From assembly GCA_964638675.1 (NCBI GenBank), contig CAZXAU010000014.1, forward strand, positions 1 through 59,929: DNA of 59,929 bases, in the 5' to 3' direction. Position 1 is the stretch's first letter, and each line of letters opens with the position of its first letter. A program made the translations under genes and the position numbers. This DNA comes from SIG714 sp964638675 (lineage in GTDB: Bacteria; Bacillota; Clostridia; Oscillospirales; CAG-272). Positions 34,561-44,274 of the stretch are shown one piece after another. The notes under the pieces are model-generated. The model was not told the origin of the DNA. It saw only the letters and a program-made list of their open reading frames with translations, and searched no databases.

Positions 34561-36639
34561 ATGAAGGACGGTGATAATAATCACAATGGCGGAAGAAAAG
34601 TATACAGATTTGTACGTAAGTTCGGTGAGCACAGTGCGGAAAAAAAGAAAAAAGACAATGTCATTGATCTGCTTTCTGAATACGGGATCGAAAGTGAAGG
34701 CAAAGTTGAAGAGATCGAAAAAAGAAACCGCATCATAAGCGACATTAAATATGCCCGTAAGTCGAAAAAGAAAAACGAAATCGAAATGGGCGGACATTCC
34801 GATCGAAATATCGTGAGTGAAAAAGACGATTCTGAGGGGGATATCGACCTTTTGCTTATTTTCGGAATGGAGGAAGAGGCGAAAAGACAGAATCCCACAA
34901 AGTACGGAGAGCTCAAAGGAAATATAGAAAAGCATAAAATAATCAAGAACCGCATGGAATATATAGAACGCTCTCAAAATAATGAGATGACGAAGAAATA
35001 TAGATCAGAGCAAAGAGCCTGTATTACGAAATTGATCCTTTCGGTTGCAATTCTGATGATTTGTGCACTGTTTGAGTATTACGTGTTTTTTCAAAAGAGC
35101 ATTGTGGCGCGCTTCATTATATATTATAATCCTGCACTGGTCGGTCTTTGTGCATTGCAGATGCTTTTATTTATCGCAGCACTTTCCTACAAGCGTTTTT
35201 TCAGGGGATTTGGCTTTTTTGCAGGCAGGGCAGATATAAATTCATTTTTCTCATTGACTGCAATACTGCTTTTTGTGTACTATATTTTTCTGATAATAAC
35301 GCCTGACGCTGTTGCAAATGACGGTTCGTTTGTGTATAATCTGTATCTGACGCCGTTCGCCTTTGTCGGACTCACGGGAAGTATATATGATCTTATTAAA
35401 TGTATATGCGAACTCAGGACTTTCAATGTCATAAGCGGAGAAGAGGAGAAGACCGCACTTGAGAGCTTCGGCAGAGGAAGTGCCAAAGAACTTTTCAGGT
35501 CATCAAAGGGCAACAGAGCGCTTGCTGTGAGAAGCTGTGATTTTGTAATGTCATTTGTGACGAGGACAAGGTACAAACTCAGTGACAGGACTCTCATTTA
35601 TACGCTTTCGCTGATATCTCTGTTTTTTTCGATCGGCATCGGGGTATACAAATACTTTATAGATCATTCATACGGAACTTCCTTTTCGTATGCGATCTTT
35701 TCGCTTTTTATGACAATGCCGCTCTCGATGTATCTCATCTATTCATTGATCCCGGGTGTTACGGTGATTTCGCAGGCAAAAAAGAGATCTGCCATAATCG
35801 GTGATAAGACTTTTGAAGAGTACAGCGATGCATGTGCGCTTTATTTCGATGACAATACGATATTCAAGCCGTCACATGTAAAGCTTAAGGGATTCAACAT
35901 ATATGAAGACAATAAAATGGACGACTCGCTTTATATCATCGCTTCGGTATATTCAAAGATAGGTTCGCCTGCTGCAAAACTGTTCACAGATTCGATTCCG
36001 GGAGAAGTCAGCAAAAATGTAGATATTATTGATGTGTCTAAAAACGGACTTCATGCAAGCGTTGACGGCAGAAGCGTATATCTCGGATCTGCCGGCTATA
36101 TAGGCGGTTGCGGATACAATATACACAACGGGGAAAATGAGTCTTCACCGTTTGAAATACTTTATATGGCGGTAGATCATAAAACGGCTATAAAGGTCTA
36201 CCTTGAATACAGGATAGACAAAAATGCGGCGGATCTGGTGCTTGCATTGAAAAAGCAGGGAAAGTATCTCGGTGTATTTACCTGCGATCCATGTATAAAT
36301 GAAAAGATGATAGAAAAAGAGCTTGGAAGCGGTAAATTTCCGATAGGAATAATTCGTGTCAATGCCGACAACAAGGCAGACAAGCTTGAAAGCGGAATTG
36401 TTACCCTCCGTGGAGTTGACGGAATTCTTGATTCACTCTACCGTACTGTCAAGACATACGGCATATGGAAGATCGATTCGGGACTCAGATTTTTTGTGAC
36501 CGCATCGGGAGCTTTCATTTCACTGCTTTTTGCCGTTTTTGCGGATCCGGGAGAGCTCGGACTTTTGTACACTCTTGCGGTACTTTTGCTCGGGAGCATT
36601 CCGACATTACTGTTTTCGCTGTTTTTAAGGAAAAAATAA
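34561..36639 (+). CDS. P-type-ATPase-like membrane pseudoenzyme (putative)
   Basis: 692 residues from ATG 34561 (AGGAGG 12 bases before; GTG 34552 is an alternative). A charged N-terminus of about 150 residues is followed by several membrane helices (about 160-180, 195-215, 230-250, 345-365, 380-405, 640-690). Between helices 380-405 and the end, the layout follows the cytosolic P and N domains of metal P-type ATPases: MPLSMYLIYSLIPG where CPC would be, then AKKRSAIIG, then YFDDNTIFKP where FDKTGT would be, then DGRSVYLGSAGY and LKKQGKYLGVF. The phosphorylation motif DKTGT and the GDGxND hinge are not seen, so transport by phosphorylation looks impossible. The relationship is my inference from motif order. 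It could be a sensor or scaffold in the murC operon. Confidence 0.5.
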   Translation: MKDGDNNHNGGRKVYRFVRKFGEHSAEKKKKDNVIDLLSEYGIESEGKVEEIEKRNRIISDIKYARKSKKKNEIEMGGHSDRNIVSEKDDSEGDIDLLLIFGMEEEAKRQNPTKYGELKGNIEKHKIIKNRMEYIERSQNNEMTKKYRSEQRACITKLILSVAILMICALFEYYVFFQKSIVARFIIYYNPALVGLCALQMLLFIAALSYKRFFRGFGFFAGRADINSFFSLTAILLFVYYIFLIITPDAVANDGSFVYNLYLTPFAFVGLTGSIYDLIKCICELRTFNVISGEEEKTALESFGRGSAKELFRSSKGNRALAVRSCDFVMSFVTRTRYKLSDRTLIYTLSLISLFFSIGIGVYKYFIDHSYGTSFSYAIFSLFMTMPLSMYLIYSLIPGVTVISQAKKRSAIIGDKTFEEYSDACALYFDDNTIFKPSHVKLKGFNIYEDNKMDDSLYIIASVYSKIGSPAAKLFTDSIPGEVSKNVDIIDVSKNGLHASVDGRSVYLGSAGYIGGCGYNIHNGENESSPFEILYMAVDHKTAIKVYLEYRIDKNAADLVLALKKQGKYLGVFTCDPCINEKMIEKELGSGKFPIGIIRVNADNKADKLESGIVTLRGVDGILDSLYRTVKTYGIWKIDSGLRFFVTASGAFISLLFAVFADPGELGLLYTLAVLLLGSIPTLLFSLFLRKK

Positions 36640-36659
36640 AGAGAAAGAATTGAATAAAA

Positions 36660-38510
36660 ATGAGTATGAAGAAAGATGTAATACTGAAAAAAGTCCTGAA
36701 GCCGGGGAGATATATCGGCAGTGAATACGGCGAGATAAGAAAAAACAAGACTGATATATCGCTGCGTTGGGCATTCTGCTTTCCTGATACATATGAAATC
36801 GGAATGTCGAACCTCGGAATGAGGATACTTTACGGTGTTCTGAATGAACAGAGTGATATATGGTGTGAGAGATGCTTTGCTCCGGCAGAGGATATGGAAA
36901 AGCTGATGAGGGAAAACGGTATCAGGCTTTTCGCACTTGAAAGTCAGGATCCGCTCACCGATTTTGACATAGTTTCATTTACATTGCAATATGAGCTGTG
37001 TTATACTAATGTTATCAATATGCTATCTCTTGCAGGGATTCCGCTCTTATCCGAGCAAAGGGGAGACGACTGCCCTATAATTGTCGGAGGAGGACCTTGT
37101 ACATATAACGCCGAGCCGATTGCCGACTTTTTCGATATATTCTCGATCGGAGAGGGTGAGGAGGCGCTTCCTGAGCTTGCAAAGCTTTACACCGATATGA
37201 AAAATGGCGGAAATTATACAAGAGAAAGATTTCTGCGTGAGGCATCACATCTCGAGGGCTTTTATGTTCCCTCACTCTACAAGGTCGATTACAATGATGA
37301 CGGCACAATAAGCAGCTTTGAGCCGCTCTATCCCGATGTTCCGAAAAAGATAAAAAAGCGTATAATATCAGATCTTGACAGCGTATACTATCCGACAAAG
37401 CCTGTCATTCCGTATATAGAAACGGTTCACGACAGAATAGTCCTTGAGATATTCAGAGGATGCATCAGAGGATGCCGTTTTTGTCAGGCAGGAATGGTAT
37501 ACCGTCCTGTGCGTGAAGCATCGCCGGACGTTCTGAATTGCAGGGCAAGGGAAATATTCAAAAATACCGGATATGACGAGCTTTCGCTTTTGAGCCTGAG
37601 CGTTTCCGATTATACGAAGCTGTCCGAGCTGACAGATGAACTGCTTGAGTGGACTGACGATAAAAAGATCAGCATTTCGCTTCCGTCGCAAAGAGCAGAT
37701 GCTTTCACTCATGAGATCATGGAAAAAATATCGGGTGTGCGTCAGAGCGGAATTACATTTGCCCCCGAGGCGGGAACTCAGCGACTGCGTGACGCCATAA
37801 ATAAAAACTTATACGAGGAAGACCTTTTCAGGGCATGCAATGTCGCATTTGATTACGGCAAAAACAATGTCAAGCTCTATTTTATGTCTGGACTGCCGAC
37901 AGAGACAGATGAGGATATAGAAGGAATCGCCGAGCTTTCAAAAAAGGTGGTCGATCAGTATTACGCTAATCCGAATCACACGAAGGGAAAGCATCCGCAG
38001 ATAACAATAAGCGTTTCCTGCTTTATTCCAAAGCCTTTCACTGCATTTCAGTGGGAAGCGCAGGACAGCTTTGAGGAGCAGGAAAGAAAACAGGCACTGC
38101 TCGCTTCAAAAATAAAGGACAGACACATAAGATATACATGGCACAGTGCAAAGGTTGGACATATCGAGGCGGCGTTTGCAAGAGGAAACAGAAAGCTGTC
38201 AAAAGTGCTTTTGCGTGCTCATGAGTTAGGACTGAAATTCGATGCATGGGATGAGTATTTTGACTACGACAGGTGGATAAAGGCATTCGCCGATTGCTCT
38301 GAGGACATCGATTTTTACTCACGGCGTGCACCCTCACTTGACGAGATACTTCCGTGGGATAATATCGATATAGGCGTTACGAAAGCTTTCCTGAAGTCTG
38401 AGAGAAAAAAGGCATATGAATCTGTAACAACGCCGAACTGCAAGGAAAAATGCTCAGGATGCGGTGCTTCAAAGCTTGGAGGAAAATGTACATGGTGCAG
38501 GACAAAATAA
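36660..38510 (+). CDS. B12-binding/radical SAM protein (TIGR03960 family)
   Basis: 616 residues. An N-terminal cobalamin-binding-like fold (FPDTYEIGMSNLGMRILYG, and later IIVGGGPCTYNAEP) leads to a radical SAM core with Cys268-x3-Cys272-x2-Cys275 in GCIRGCRFCQAG. The C-terminus has a Cys cluster (CKEKCSGCG, then KCTWC). The family pairs with a DUF2344 protein, as here: the next gene begins 18 bases before this stop. Reaction unknown; an RNA- or tRNA-linked role has been suggested from its usual neighbours. Confidence 0.88.
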   Translation: MSMKKDVILKKVLKPGRYIGSEYGEIRKNKTDISLRWAFCFPDTYEIGMSNLGMRILYGVLNEQSDIWCERCFAPAEDMEKLMRENGIRLFALESQDPLTDFDIVSFTLQYELCYTNVINMLSLAGIPLLSEQRGDDCPIIVGGGPCTYNAEPIADFFDIFSIGEGEEALPELAKLYTDMKNGGNYTRERFLREASHLEGFYVPSLYKVDYNDDGTISSFEPLYPDVPKKIKKRIISDLDSVYYPTKPVIPYIETVHDRIVLEIFRGCIRGCRFCQAGMVYRPVREASPDVLNCRAREIFKNTGYDELSLLSLSVSDYTKLSELTDELLEWTDDKKISISLPSQRADAFTHEIMEKISGVRQSGITFAPEAGTQRLRDAINKNLYEEDLFRACNVAFDYGKNNVKLYFMSGLPTETDEDIEGIAELSKKVVDQYYANPNHTKGKHPQITISVSCFIPKPFTAFQWEAQDSFEEQERKQALLASKIKDRHIRYTWHSAKVGHIEAAFARGNRKLSKVLLRAHELGLKFDAWDEYFDYDRWIKAFADCSEDIDFYSRRAPSLDEILPWDNIDIGVTKAFLKSERKKAYESVTTPNCKEKCSGCGASKLGGKCTWCRTK

Positions 38511-39142
38511 GACTTGAATTTTATAAAAAGGGAAGAATGAAATATATTTCCCATCTCGACCTGATAAGGACGATGACGGGAGCTCTCGGAAGGGCAGAAA
38601 TTCCTGTATATTATTCGGAAGGCTTCAACCCACACCCAAAAATGGTGTTTGCACTGCCGCTGTCGGTCGGATGCGAGAGTGTATGTGAATATCTTGACAT
38701 CAAGTTGCTCAAAGCAATGGACGAAAATGACCTGCTCTCATCTCTGAACGAGCAGTTTCCCGATGATATGCAGTTTACCAGAGCCTACGCCCGGGTAAAA
38801 GATTTCAGCACAATCGCCAGCTCAAAATATGAGATAAGGCTTTACAATAAGGAACTTACCGAAGAAATGCTCAAAAAGCTGTTTGTCGGTGAGATCATGA
38901 TAACCAAGAAGACGAAAAAAGGCTTTACCGATGTCGATATCACGCCGAATATTATATCTTATGATATAACAGCCGAAGATGACTGCCTTCTTATCAACAC
39001 AATTCTGTGTGCAAGACCCGATTCTTATGCAAATCCGGTCCATCTCGTAAACGGACTTTCGGCAAAATCAGGATTGGAGCTTGACGATTACGATATAATG
39101 CGTTTGTGCGTATATGACGATAAGGGGGAGGTATTTGAATGA
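38492..39142 (+). CDS. DUF2344/TIGR03936 partner protein
   Basis: 216 residues from ATG 38492, preceded by GGAGG inside the radical SAM gene. It starts KIRLEFYKKGRMKYISHLD as the family does, with SEGFNPHPKM near 45. In many bacteria it is fused to, or follows, the radical SAM partner. Function unknown. It overlaps the next gene by four bases. Confidence 0.85.
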   Translation: MVQDKIRLEFYKKGRMKYISHLDLIRTMTGALGRAEIPVYYSEGFNPHPKMVFALPLSVGCESVCEYLDIKLLKAMDENDLLSSLNEQFPDDMQFTRAYARVKDFSTIASSKYEIRLYNKELTEEMLKKLFVGEIMITKKTKKGFTDVDITPNIISYDITAEDDCLLINTILCARPDSYANPVHLVNGLSAKSGLELDDYDIMRLCVYDDKGEVFE

Positions 39143-39825
39143 TAGGAATAATTGCAGCGATGGATATAGAAGCCGAAAAAATTCTGGCAGACAGCATAAT
39201 AACAGATATAAGAACCGTTTCGGGCATAACCTTCAGAGCGGGAACTTTCTGCGGAAAGGAAATTGTTGTTGCGGTTTCGGGAATCGGTAAGGTTGCGGCG
39301 GCAGTTTGCACCGAGGCTATGATACTCACTTTTTCGCCTAAAATAATAATCAACTGCGGCGTCGGCGGTGCACTTGCAAAAGAGCTTCACTGCACGGATG
39401 TCGTGATCGCATCATCGGCACTCCAGCACGATATGGACACAAGTGCCATCGGCGACCCCAAGGGAATGATCTCGGGGATCAATATTATCGATATTCCATG
39501 CTTTGTTCCGAAGATCGGACAGATAACCGATGATGAAGGTAAAAAGATAAATGTTAGTGTCGGACGGATCGCATCGGGGGATAAATTCATTGCCGATCAT
39601 CAGGAGAAGATACGGATAAGAGAGCTTTTCGATGCCGATGTCTGTGAAATGGAAGGTGCAGCCATTGCACATAGTTGTTATCTCAACAGAATTCCCTGTT
39701 CAATAGTTCGCAGTATATCCGATTCGCTTGAGGGCGACGGAGTTGAATACGAAATATTCAAACACCGTGCGGCGATTGCTTCATATAATATAATAAAAGA
39801 GTTTATCATATGTCTTGAAGCATGA
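39139..39825 (+). CDS. mtnN: 5'-methylthioadenosine/S-adenosylhomocysteine nucleosidase
   Basis: Cleaves MTA, SAH and 5'-deoxyadenosine, the by-product of radical SAM enzymes, which fits its link to the radical SAM gene upstream. 228 residues. MIGIIAAMDIEAE, VSGIGKVAAA, NCGVGGAL, the substrate Glu in CEMEGAAIAH (about 175) and the catalytic Asp in SISDSL (about 198) are all present. Confidence 0.94.
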   Translation: MIGIIAAMDIEAEKILADSIITDIRTVSGITFRAGTFCGKEIVVAVSGIGKVAAAVCTEAMILTFSPKIIINCGVGGALAKELHCTDVVIASSALQHDMDTSAIGDPKGMISGINIIDIPCFVPKIGQITDDEGKKINVSVGRIASGDKFIADHQEKIRIRELFDADVCEMEGAAIAHSCYLNRIPCSIVRSISDSLEGDGVEYEIFKHRAAIASYNIIKEFIICLEA

Positions 39826-40007
39826 GCAATATTTACGGGCGTTTGCGGTATTTTTTGATTTTCGTATAGACAGTCATAAAAAAAATTGCTCTTTTTGTAA
39901 AAAAACAATATAAGTTTTGCAGATTTATTGCCTGTTGTTCACATCAGTGTCACAAAATAAGAATACAATACCACATAACTTCAAGAAACCAAAGGAAAAT
40001 CAATGCG

Positions 40008-40766
40008 ATGGGAAGCCAGAGCCTGTTTTTGAAAAGATACGAGAGAAAATATCTTTTTGACGAGGAAACATACGAACTCTTTATGAAGCTTGTCGGAGAT
40101 GCTTTTGTTCCGGATATATTTCCGAAAAGTCATATTTTCAATATATATTTCGACACCCCCGATTTTCTGCTTATAAGGCGGAGCATAGAAAAACCGTTTT
40201 TTAAGGAAAAACTTCGTCTTCGCACTTATGAGCCACCGAAGAACAGTTCCGAATCCTTCTGTGAGATAAAACGAAAGGTCAACAAGATCGTTTACAAAAG
40301 GAGGATATCTATGGATTATCTTTCCTCATATAAGTATCTGGTCGACCGTGAGGATATCGCACAGCCGTCACAGATATCAAGGGAGATCGATCATATGTTT
40401 GATCTGTACAGCGGTCTTCGTCCTGCGATGAAGGTATCTTATGAGAGGGAATCATATGCATCGAGCGACCCCGATTCGCCGCTTCGAATGACATTTGACC
40501 GCAATATACGCTGGGATACAGAGGATTTTGGGTATCGCGGAGAATTTGAGGGAAACAGACTTTTGCCCGAAGGTCTTGTGCTTTTGGAGCTTAAAACAGG
40601 TGAGTCGATACCGCTCGAAATGCTCAAGGTGTTCGATGAATTGAACATAAGGAAAGCATCATTCTCAAAATACGGGAATGCATACAGGCAATACAACCGA
40701 TACAAACTTCCGCTTGATATTCTTGTATCCGGGGTAAATGCCGGAAAGAAAAAGTCTGAAAAATAA
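40008..40766 (+). CDS. VTC-domain polyphosphate polymerase-like protein
   Basis: 252 residues, ATG 40008, 11 bases after AAAGGA. The VTC catalytic tunnel motifs are visible: KRYERKYLF (about 8-16), IYFDTPDF, KLRLRTYEP, CEIKRKVN, KVSYERESY and LLELKTGE. These basic and acidic residues fit polyphosphate synthesis from ATP. The stop codon and the last three residues (SEK) lie inside hairpin 1 of repeat copy 3, so the insertion probably altered the gene's end. DUF4956 follows, the usual partner. Confidence 0.88.
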   Translation: MGSQSLFLKRYERKYLFDEETYELFMKLVGDAFVPDIFPKSHIFNIYFDTPDFLLIRRSIEKPFFKEKLRLRTYEPPKNSSESFCEIKRKVNKIVYKRRISMDYLSSYKYLVDREDIAQPSQISREIDHMFDLYSGLRPAMKVSYERESYASSDPDSPLRMTFDRNIRWDTEDFGYRGEFEGNRLLPEGLVLLELKTGESIPLEMLKVFDELNIRKASFSKYGNAYRQYNRYKLPLDILVSGVNAGKKKSEK

Positions 40767-40877
40767 ATTTTTCAGACAGTGTTTTGTGGCTTTCGCCACC
40801 GGAACGGCGGCGATTTTGCATTGCAAAACCAGCCCCAATTCCATAAAAAATGAAGCTTTCGCAATGCGAAAGCTATG
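40754..40877 (+). repeat. Four-hairpin interspersed element, copy 3
   Basis: 124 bp, closest to the copy at 7153. All four stems are kept, with one mismatch at the end of hairpin 3. The purine run before hairpin 4 is changed to AAAAAATGA, which puts a stop codon in the frame that is open in the other two copies. ATG 40875 at the right end leads only to 14 codons, and the next gene has its own ribosome site at 40911. Confidence 0.9.
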
Positions 40878-40923
40878 GTCATAAATATGAATGAATTTGT
40901 AAAAATAATAACGAGGTAAAATC

Positions 40924-41619
40924 ATGGATAAAATATTTGAAAGTATTATTGACAGTGCGAAAGTAAGCTCAAAGATAGATGTAAAGGTTTTCTTGTTCTG
41001 CACACTTGCGGCAATTGTATTCGGTGCCATACTTGCATTTACATATTCTCTCAGAAATACTCAGACGAGCAGAAATTTTGTAATGACCGTGGCTGTGCTT
41101 CCCACAGTTGTTGAGGTCGTGGTGCTTCTTGTAAACAGCCTGACAACGGGACTTGCGATTGCCGGACTTTTCAGCATCATCCGTTTCCGCTCGATAAACG
41201 GAAATTCAAGAGAGATCACAAATGTTCTTATGTCGACTGTTATCGGCGTTACTGTCGGAATGGGGTATATAGCATACGGATTAATGTTCACTGTTCTGAT
41301 AGTTATATTCAATCTTCTTATGTCGTTTACAAAGATCGGAATGACCGAGGGAGCTACTCTCAAGGCACTTCGTATCACTGTTCCCGAATCGCTTGACTAT
41401 GAAGGAATTTTCGATGAAATTCTTGCAAGTTACACAACATTCAATGAGGTTGAGAGAATCAAGACTACAAATATGGGAAGCATGTTCCAGATCACATATA
41501 AGATCAGACTCAAAAAGGGAGTCTCAGAAAAGAAGATGATAGATGAGATAAGAGTGCTCAACGGTAATCTTGATATCATTTCGACAAGGTACGAAATGAA
41601 CGAACGCGAAATGCTGTGA
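40924..41619 (+). CDS. DUF4956 membrane protein
   Basis: 231 residues, ATG 40924 after GAGGT. Four membrane helices (FLFCTLAAIVFGAILAFTY, VTVAVLPTVVEVVVLLV-type, STVIGVTVGMGYIAYGL, then VLIVIFNLL) with FSIIRFRSINGN between, and a C-terminal cytosolic domain of about 90 residues. DUF4956 sits next to VTC polymerases widely and may handle polyphosphate or its localisation; unproven. Confidence 0.88.
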   Translation: MDKIFESIIDSAKVSSKIDVKVFLFCTLAAIVFGAILAFTYSLRNTQTSRNFVMTVAVLPTVVEVVVLLVNSLTTGLAIAGLFSIIRFRSINGNSREITNVLMSTVIGVTVGMGYIAYGLMFTVLIVIFNLLMSFTKIGMTEGATLKALRITVPESLDYEGIFDEILASYTTFNEVERIKTTNMGSMFQITYKIRLKKGVSEKKMIDEIRVLNGNLDIISTRYEMNEREML

Positions 41620-41633
41620 TTCAGACGAATGTT

Positions 41634-41669
41634 TTTCGGGGGAGCCTCTTGAGGGAGTCTCCCCCGAAA
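41634..41669 (+). terminator. Strong hairpin after DUF4956
   Basis: TTTCGGGGGAG pairs exactly with CTCCCCCGAAA; an inner CCTC/GAGG pair lengthens it. The T-run on the 3' side is missing, but stem strength suggests a terminator. Confidence 0.6.
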
Positions 41670-41732
41670 GTATAATTCATAGGTTAAATGTGAAGAATAT
41701 CTTCACCGCTTGGAGAAAGTAAAAAATTGAAA

Positions 41733-42815
41733 ATGAAGAAGATTATAAGACTTTTGATTCTGACAGCGGCGGTCCTGATTTGTTCTATTTTTCTTGTATC
41801 GTGCAACAGAGCCATCAATGAAGGAAAAGGACACCTGTGGACAGCTTTCCGTATCGAGAGCATGGAAAAAGGAAAGGCTGTATTCGTCAGAGATTGTCTT
41901 GACTGCGGAAAAAGTGAAAAATACAGGTATGCCCCTTCCGAGGGACTCGAATATACTGAAGATGAAAACGGCAATGTCAACGTTTCGGGAATCGGAAAAT
42001 TCAATGATGATTTTCTGTATATCCCGTCTGTAGATGAGCTCGGTCGTAAGGTGGTCGGAATAGCCGACAATGCCTTTGACGGAAACGACATTATCAGGTA
42101 TGTATATGTTTCAGACGGAATTGAGTCTATAGGTGACTATTCATTTGTCGGGTGCGGTTCACTTTTGAGTGTACGTCTGCCCGATGATGCAAAATATCTC
42201 GGAATATATGCATTCTATGAGAGCATGTCGCTTTATGCCGTAAATATTCCTGACGGTATTGACGAGATCGGAGAATATGTCTTCGGCGGATGCTTTTCAC
42301 TCAGGGAGATATCTCTCCCGCAGGGAATTACAAAAATAGGAAACGGTGCGTTTTCAAGATGCAGAAGTATTCGTGAGCTCGTCCTGCCAGAAGGGTGCAC
42401 CGGGATAGGCAGATATTCCTTTGATGACTGTGCGTCTTTGGAAAAGATTTCGCTCGGAAATATAGAAAGCGTTCCTGAAGGTGCGTTTTCAGCTTGTATA
42501 AAGCTGAGATCGATCGAATTGCCGTCAAGCGTCAGGTCGGTTGAAACTAAGTCATTTATAGGTTGTCCTATGCTTGAAAGGATCTATCTGCCCGGAAGTG
42601 TGGAGAGAATCGGAGTTGCAAACGGTGAATCTCCCTTTTATCTGTGCGGATATAAAAAACTCACAGTATACTGTGAGTGTGACGAACCGCCGATCGGCTG
42701 GGAAATTGGATTCAATATTTGCGATTATTCCAGCCCGACAGGAGATGATGAAGATATCGTTGCCGAATTTGTATACAGTACTCCGGCTGATGAATTCCGC
42801 CGGCTTGATTCGTGA
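41733..42815 (+). CDS. Leucine-rich-repeat (BspA-like) lipoprotein
   Basis: 360 residues from ATG 41733 (TTG 41727 possible). A lipoprotein signal peptide ends at Cys24 in LVSC. After a Cys-pair segment (DCLDCGKSEKY) come about eight LRR_5 repeats of 22-23 residues (for example GIESIGDYSFVGCGSL, GITKIGNGAFSRCRSI), the BspA-type repeat of surface binding proteins. A C-terminal acidic stretch ends the protein. It is probably displayed on the outer face of the membrane; ligand unknown. Confidence 0.85.
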   Translation: MKKIIRLLILTAAVLICSIFLVSCNRAINEGKGHLWTAFRIESMEKGKAVFVRDCLDCGKSEKYRYAPSEGLEYTEDENGNVNVSGIGKFNDDFLYIPSVDELGRKVVGIADNAFDGNDIIRYVYVSDGIESIGDYSFVGCGSLLSVRLPDDAKYLGIYAFYESMSLYAVNIPDGIDEIGEYVFGGCFSLREISLPQGITKIGNGAFSRCRSIRELVLPEGCTGIGRYSFDDCASLEKISLGNIESVPEGAFSACIKLRSIELPSSVRSVETKSFIGCPMLERIYLPGSVERIGVANGESPFYLCGYKKLTVYCECDEPPIGWEIGFNICDYSSPTGDDEDIVAEFVYSTPADEFRRLDS

Positions 42816-42986
42816 AGCAAAGTTTGCATTTTGGCAAAAGTGTATCGGTTTTTGGTTTTCAGCTGCATACCCGATGATCCGGGCTTTGCTGACGGAAATG
42901 GCATAATATAATGCAAATAATTAAATAACTGCTATGTGTTGAAATTTCAGCATGATTTAAATAAATAAAAGAAAGGGCATGAATAA

Positions 42987-44225
42987 ATGAGCAAAAAATT
43001 CATAACCGTTCCGCTTGGCGGAAACTCATTCATCACCAACAAGCCACAGTCAAAGAATGATAATATTACACCCGACGGCTGGGAAAAATGGGCAAACAAA
43101 AAATATTCTTACAGTGTATATTTCAAGACTGCAATTGCGGCAACTCTTGATATTTATCTCGATATTTTACCTCAAAAGGCAGACTCGACAGTAAAGGTGA
43201 CGCTCGGCGGTGAGGCGAATATCATAGAGATCAAAAAGGGAAGCGAAAAGGTATTCCTCGGAAAGATTGATGCACCAAAGGGCTATGTTGAAGTCAAGCT
43301 TCAGGGTGTTTCAAGAACCGGAAAGGTATTCGCACATCCCTATTCGCTCACTGTTGAAGGCATTTCGGACGATGAAATGGCATCATATGCAAGGCAGAGC
43401 GATAAAAAGGATTTTTATTGGATAAGAAGAGGTCCCTCGGTACACTGCTGTTACGATATCTCGGATGCAGGAGACGATGTCGAATGGTTCTACAATGAAG
43501 TTACAATAAATCCGGGTGACGATCCGCACGGTACATACGGAATGGCAATAGGCTTCCACGGCGGATATTTCGGAATGCAGGTCTGCGATGAGGGTGTACA
43601 CAAGCTCATATTTTCAATATGGTCACCCTACAGCACCGATGACCCTAATGAGATCCCCGAGGATGATATGGTAAAGGTGCTCAAAAAGCATGATAAGGTT
43701 TGGACCGGAGAATTCGGAAATGAGGGTTCGGGCGGACAGTCGTTTATGGAATACGATTGGAAAGCCGGCGAAACATACAAATTTCTCTGCCACATAGTTC
43801 CGAGAGGGAACGGCAAAACCGAGTTTACCGGATACTTCTTCTTCCCGGAAAGCGGAAAATGGGAGCTTCTGTGTTCCTTCCTTCGTCCGAAGACTGACAC
43901 ATATTTCAAAGGACCGTATTCTTTCCTTGAGAGCTTCATAGACGTCAACGGAAGCAGATTCCGCAGAGTATATTTTGGAAATCAATGGGCAGTGACAAAG
44001 GGCGGAAGATGGTTCCCCGTGAATCGTATGAAGCTCACCGGCGATACGACAGCGAGAAAGGCACAGCGTCAGGATTACGGCGGGGGTGTCGACGGAAACA
44101 GATTTTATCTCAATAACTGTGGATTCTTCAGTGAAAATCAGACTCTTGATACGGTATTTACGATTGATGAATCTGTATATGTAAACCCCGGAATTGATTT
44201 ATCAAAGCTCGAAAAGCCTGAGTAA
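42987..44225 (+). CDS. DUF5077/DUF3472 protein
   Basis: 412 residues without a signal peptide. The N-terminal 125 residues (VPLGGNSFITN start, then beta-strands to about 125) fit DUF5077. The rest (YNEVTINPGDDP, GFHGGYFGMQ near 190, FSIWSP, FFNPES-like FFFPESGKW) fits DUF3472, a beta-rich, possibly carbohydrate-related domain of unknown function. These two usually occur together, mostly in secreted proteins of gut bacteria; here the absent signal peptide is odd. A TG-g-CATAAT extended -10-like site lies at 42899-42907, with no -35 seen. Confidence 0.7.
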   Translation: MSKKFITVPLGGNSFITNKPQSKNDNITPDGWEKWANKKYSYSVYFKTAIAATLDIYLDILPQKADSTVKVTLGGEANIIEIKKGSEKVFLGKIDAPKGYVEVKLQGVSRTGKVFAHPYSLTVEGISDDEMASYARQSDKKDFYWIRRGPSVHCCYDISDAGDDVEWFYNEVTINPGDDPHGTYGMAIGFHGGYFGMQVCDEGVHKLIFSIWSPYSTDDPNEIPEDDMVKVLKKHDKVWTGEFGNEGSGGQSFMEYDWKAGETYKFLCHIVPRGNGKTEFTGYFFFPESGKWELLCSFLRPKTDTYFKGPYSFLESFIDVNGSRFRRVYFGNQWAVTKGGRWFPVNRMKLTGDTTARKAQRQDYGGGVDGNRFYLNNCGFFSENQTLDTVFTIDESVYVNPGIDLSKLEKPE

Positions 44226-44274
44226 ATCGTTTCGGAATACATCGGTTTTTGTGAAATTATACAGGTAAAGTTAT

